Source of the DNA: Metellina segmentata
Taxonomy: Eukaryota; Arthropoda; Arachnida; Araneae; Tetragnathidae
Reading direction: 5' to 3'
Assembly: GCA_947359465.1 (NCBI GenBank)
Contig: OX375880.1
Location: 26,116,714-26,180,713 of the forward strand
Length of the DNA: 64,000 bases
The notes beneath the pieces are model-generated. The model had not been told where the DNA came from. It did not search any database and worked only from the letters and a program-made list of their open reading frames with translations. How positions within the stretch are numbered: the stretch's first letter is position 1; each line of letters opens with the position of its first letter. Positions 36,401-42,400 of the stretch are shown here, piece by piece. The translations under genes and the position numbers were made by a program.

Positions 36401-39400
36401 CAGCATTCCTGTAGCGTCTTGAATCAGGCAATTTTTCATTTCATCTGCTATAATTTAAGAAACAAATATATACACATATACGTTTCTTATGTTTTTGTGC
36501 CAAAATTCATAAACGGAGGATTCTTAGACATTATTTAGCCCTTTTGTATCTAGCTATGAAACTGAATGTGAAGCCATTCAAGTTACAGCAAGGGTTCATT
36601 TGATGCATGACGAGCTTTTTAGGCCTTTTTCATCGATTCCTCGTTATAGTTGTGGGTATTCCCCCTGTGTTAGTAACCTCTGAGTTGTATTCTTAGCAGG
36701 TTCGATTTCTCACTGGGCGTATTTCTCTTCTGTGTCTGTCAGTAAAATGACCTTATTTGATAAAATTAGATTCATTTTACCAAAATTTCTATCTTTAATT
36801 TTGCTGCATTCAAGTAATTTTTGCATATTATAATTATAGTAACATCAAATATAGGCTATCATAATTTTACATTCAATTTATGAATTCAAATTATCATTGA
36901 TAATATGCATAATGTGTGTATATCCATTATTTTTGTATTGTCTATCTTTGATCCTTTTGTTATTGTCTATCTTTAGTCTGAAGCAGCATGGCCAAATATG
37001 GCCCTTTGTGCCATAAATATCCAACCCCATTTTTACAAACTCTTTGTCATGTTTATTTTGTTATATCTAATAAGCAATAAAATTTAAATGTAATAAAACA
37101 AAAAGGAAACAGAACACTATCATGTTTCTCATTCCTCATCTCTTCTAGAGATTCCTGAACTTCATTCCAGCATATAATAGCTTTGCCTGTTGTATTCATC
37201 TATTTACAACGTGAACTAAGGACTTTTTAACAAAATATTAAAGTGATTTAAGATTAAAATTTTTTTATTTTTTTTTACGTCTTGCTGTCCAATATAGCAG
37301 AGAGGTGGCCCCAGGAAGGTCAGGCTCCAAAGTCATCGCTAGAGCAAACATCAAGCAGGGAGGGGCAACTGAAAAGGTGCTCCCCAGTCATGTGCATGAC
37401 TTATGACTTGTAAAGGGGTGACTCGGAAGAGTGCCAGCACTGCGACTAATAGTCTATTGTACTGAGACCCATACTGATCTACTAAAGACTAAGAATTTTT
37501 TACTCTACTAAGAAATAAATTTTAGCATGTACTTGATTGGAATGTTTGACAGTTTCCAGGGTTCGATACAGTGGTATCATAGATATTCAAATCGTTGTGC
37601 AGTGTAATAGTCACATTCACATAGAACGTATGCAGAACTCTCCTCTCCTCTGCCATCCGACAACCTCTACATAATGAGTCATCTATAACACCCATGATAG
37701 TCATGTGCATAGTATTGCCGAGTGGGCAATCAGCAAGTCCAATCCTAAATAGATGGGCTTGCAAGTATAACTCGTTTAAGTATGGCTTTCAAGTATAACC
37801 GATTCAAAAATATTCATTCAAAAAAGTTATGTAGTGAAATAAACTTTTAATATATCTTTGTTTGATTTTTTCACGAGGCAAGGTATTTTAAAGCAAATGA
37901 AAATTATAATACCATATAGCAATGATTTTTAACTGGTATGCTTTACAGATGGTGAAAAGGATTAAATTGTGAAAGATTAATTTCATTGTAATGATTTAGT
38001 GGGCAGCGAGGGCAAATATGGCGCTTGTGCCATGAAAACCAACCAATCAATGGTTTGGTTTTTAGCTAATGATGAGGGTCTTCCCAAATAATACCTCTAG
38101 ATCAGGGGTGGCCAACCTGTGGCGCATGCGCCAAACTTGGCGCATTGCATCCTTGCGCCTACATATTCTTTAATTACAAATGAACAAGCATTTTCATCCA
38201 TGAAATTCATTAAAAGGAAAATGAGGTAGCGAATGAATGAGACAAATTTGAAAAATTATCTGTTGCTCTCAGTAACAACTTTACACCAAACATTGAAAGA
38301 CTAGCGATATCCAAACAGGCTCAAAAATCTTATAAATGGTAATGTTTATGTGCTGTAATAGACATTGTTGTACGTACAATAGTTAAAGCATTTACAAATG
38401 TTAATTATGTCTATAAACATACTTTTATTAAAAAAGTTATTAAGGATATGGCATGACCATGAACGTAATGTAGAAAAGGTGCTTGAGTTGTATGGTGCAT
38501 CGGAACTTGATGTGAAAAAAAAATTGGCGCATGGTATGTAAAAGGTTGGCTACCCCTGCTCTAGATTAATACTCTTATAAAAAAAAATGTTGCTTATTAT
38601 TTTGCAAATAAATTGTTTCCAAATATTTTTTAGTGGCAAAAAGCAATCAATTATTACTATGTATATTTTGTAAAACAATAAAAATATCTTTTTCCGTCAG
38701 ATTGGTAAAAATGTCTTTTGGTATGATGCAGAATTTTATTGATTTGTGTATGTGTGCCATGAGTTGAAACGAGTTGAAAATCACTATTTAATAGCCATTA
38801 CTGTCAGCTGATATTTAAACTTTAAGTTTTGTCATGATTTACATTAATTATAATATCATTAGCCATGCATGTTCTTTTAATTAATAATATCATAATTTTG
38901 TTTAATTGATACAGGTGCAACTAAATAACATGACAATCACCTGCCCAAATGTACATTTAGGTTGTTTTACAAATGATATACATTCTGAAAGGCAGTTCTG
39001 TGATCATGAGAGAAACTTAGGTAAGTGCCTAATGGATATTCAATCAGTAAACCTAAGAAGCAAAAAATAATGTAGATAAAATTAGATTCATATTATCAAA
39101 ATTTCTTATTTTTAATTTGATGCATTAACATAAGTTTTGCATATTACAATTATCGTTACATCAATTATGCGCTATCATAATTTTACATTCTATTTGTGAA
39201 ATAAAATTATCATTAATTTCATGCATAATGTGTGATGTAATTTATAACATTTTATATTAACTCATTTATTTCTTTTTTTACAGGGGTTTACCTCCTGTAA
39301 AAATATAATTTGTGTTTACATTTTCAAATATTGCTGTTATATTTGGGTATTATAAATTCCGGAATAAAATAACTCAAATTCAAAATTTTGTGTCTTTATA

Positions 39401-42400
39401 ACTATTGTACTTATATTTTGTTATTTGAAGTGATCTGGTCCACTAAAATTATATTTGAATGAGTCTATTTCTGCTACTGAAGCTACTATTTGGCAAGTGC
39501 TTTTGGATGCGGCAGATGTACCCTTGCATATTTCAAGTTTTTACCAAAAACAATGAACAATTGCAAATATTATTTGATTTTATATGCATATTTATTGAAC
39601 ACTCTTTAACCTCTTTTAGCTCTCTCAGTCCGAATCTACTTTACAGACCCCTCATTTGATGCTTTATTTCATAACAGCAATTTCAAGAATTTCAAAGGGA
39701 GAACTTTAGAATCCATTGCTAGATCTTTGAAGATACCTATAAATTATATCGTTAATGCCACGATGGTTTTATTCAAGACAATTTATTTAGACTTTAGTAT
39801 TTGCCCGCCTAAGAATATAAGCTATGAAGATTTAAGTTCACTCATCCAGAAAACACAGATCTTTCTCAAAAGTGCTTCATTCACATACATATTTTATGGA
39901 ACTGAAAATTTACCAGTTGCTTCTACAAAATACACGTGAGTATCAGTTTGTATGTTTTCGATTTTATTCACGTTCCTCGTCTATTGTTAACAGATGAATT
40001 ATAAAAATAACTTGATGATATACACTCATTGCCATAAAAATTTGCACACCAAGAACTAATTGTGGGATCGTAACCAAACTTGGCATGAAAGTACATGTCG
40101 GCCACATATGCAAATGATTAGAAATGCTGCGTGATTGCGCATTGAGTAATGCCACTAGAGGGCATTGAACTTTGTTCTCCTTGGAGTATAAAACAGGTAA
40201 GCAGAGCTTGTTTGTGTGTACTTAATCTTATGCATAGGAAACGCTGAGGTAGACATGCCGTTACGCCACCATCGAAGACAATATGAGCAGCTGTCAGAGT
40301 TCGAGAGGGGAAGAATCATCGGGATGATGGAAGCTGGGTGGTCAGCTCGGCTCGTAGCTCGTCAAGTAGGCCGTTCTGATTTTACTGTGAGGAGGTGTTG
40401 GGACCAGTGGAGGAGGTGTTGGGACCAGTGGACAGATGAGACATCATTTACATGGCGACGAGGCTCATGACGCCTTCGACAGACCAGTCGTCGAGAAGAC
40501 CGTCACATCATACGAAACGCATGTGTAGAGCCAACTGTCTCATTGGCCGCTATCCAGACACAGGCAGCACCTTCACTACAGGCCCTTGTGTCTTCCCGAA
40601 CCATCGCAAAGCGCCTGGCTGTAGGACATCTGGTATTGCAACGCCCATTACGTGTGCTGCCAATGACACCCACACACCAACGCCTCTGTTTGGAATGATG
40701 TCGCGCACGACAAAATTGGACTGCAATGGAATGGAACTAGGTCGTCTTCAGCGACGAATCTAGATTAATTTTGAGCAGTGATGACAATCGTGTTCATGTG
40801 GTAAGGCCCCGTGGTGAACGCCTCAATCCTGCCTTCGCTTTACAGCGACGCACCACTCCCAATGCTGGTGTGATGGTATGGGGCGCCATTGTCTATGATA
40901 CACGGTCACCCCTAATATTGATCCATGGCACAACGACAGCCCAGCTGTACGTTCATGACATCCTTCAGCCACATGCGATGCCACTCATGGCAGGGCTCTC
41001 AGGAGCCATTTTTCAACAAGACAATGCTCGGCCACACACATCAAGGATGTCACGAGACTGCCTCCGCCACATTACCACCCTTCCCTGGCCTGTTCGATCC
41101 CCAGATTTGTCACCAATCGAGCATATCTGAGATAATTTGGGACGGCAAGTTGGACACCCTACGAGTTTGGTCGAACTAGAGGCGCGTTTACAGCAACTGT
41201 GGAACGAGATGTCTCAGGACATCATACGTTCTTGTATGCCTCAATGCCCGCTCGTATCGCATCGTGCATTCGCGCTATAGGGGGTCCAACAGAGTACTAA
41301 AACTTCTGTTCATTTGTACTTTTTTCTGCAATAAAAATGATCCTTTTTCTTTGATTTTCTAATCACTTACTTATATCAAAGTAGTACCTACATGTGTAAA
41401 ATTTCGTTTCATTTTGGCGACTTTTTCTTGGTTCTCAAATTTTTATGGCAATGAGTGTATATTGTAAGAATTATTCCTGTTTCATAAAACTTCGCAAACC
41501 AACACCACGGGCAACGCCGTGATGTAAGGTCTGGTGTAAAATTTTCCACAGATTTGAAATCCGTTGAAGATATATTCAATTAAAAAATTATTTATTTAAA
41601 GAAAATCATATTTTTAGGTATCAATCTAAACTGAAATTTTCCGCAGATTTCAAATCCGTTGAAATTTTTACTCTCTTTAACGGTCTAAAAGATAGAAAAA
41701 AAACTATGACTCCATTTGAAAGATTTGTCGTCTGGCTGGAAACTTATTTCTTCGCTCAAATTCAAAGCGGAAACGAAAAAAAAATATTTTCTCCGCGTTC
41801 TGTTGGAAGAAAAAACTTGTCATAGTTCCAAAGGCTGACGGCAAGGTCATGTGGGTAGAAAAGTCCTGATTCGGATGTTTCTTCTTTTCTCCAGAAGAAA
41901 TGCGTTGAAAAACCAATGGAAAATAAAACTATTAAATTTATTTAAAAATCTTCTAGATTGAATTTTAAAATTCGACTCGACCTAAAAATTGCAAAATATT
42001 TGGACTACATGTGTGCCAAATCTCATTGCTGTAAGTGCCATAGAATCGACGGGAATCGTCAGCAAGAAACAGTCAAACAAACACTTCCTTTTATAATATT
42101 AGAGATGTAATTTACTTCCTTTAGTAGTACAAACTGGAATTACTGTCACCAATTAATACCTGTGCCTCCTTGTGTTTGCTATGAGGAAGTATTGCATAAA
42201 AACAGACCCAGTATTTTTCAAATGAATGAATTTGAAATAAAAAACCTGAATTGTTTCCTATCAACTTTGGCTACTCTTCACTACTACACCAAATCAGCAG
42301 TCTTTCTACATCCAATAGAACAATCCTCTGAAATTTTACAAATTGTAAAAGAAATATATATCTAAAAGATTTCAAAATGTTAGATTCTAGTGGTGGATAG

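Noticed and set aside
39960..40155. Minus-strand open frame beside the Tc1 element
   Set aside because: It overlaps the left end of the Tc1 element and has no family resemblance.
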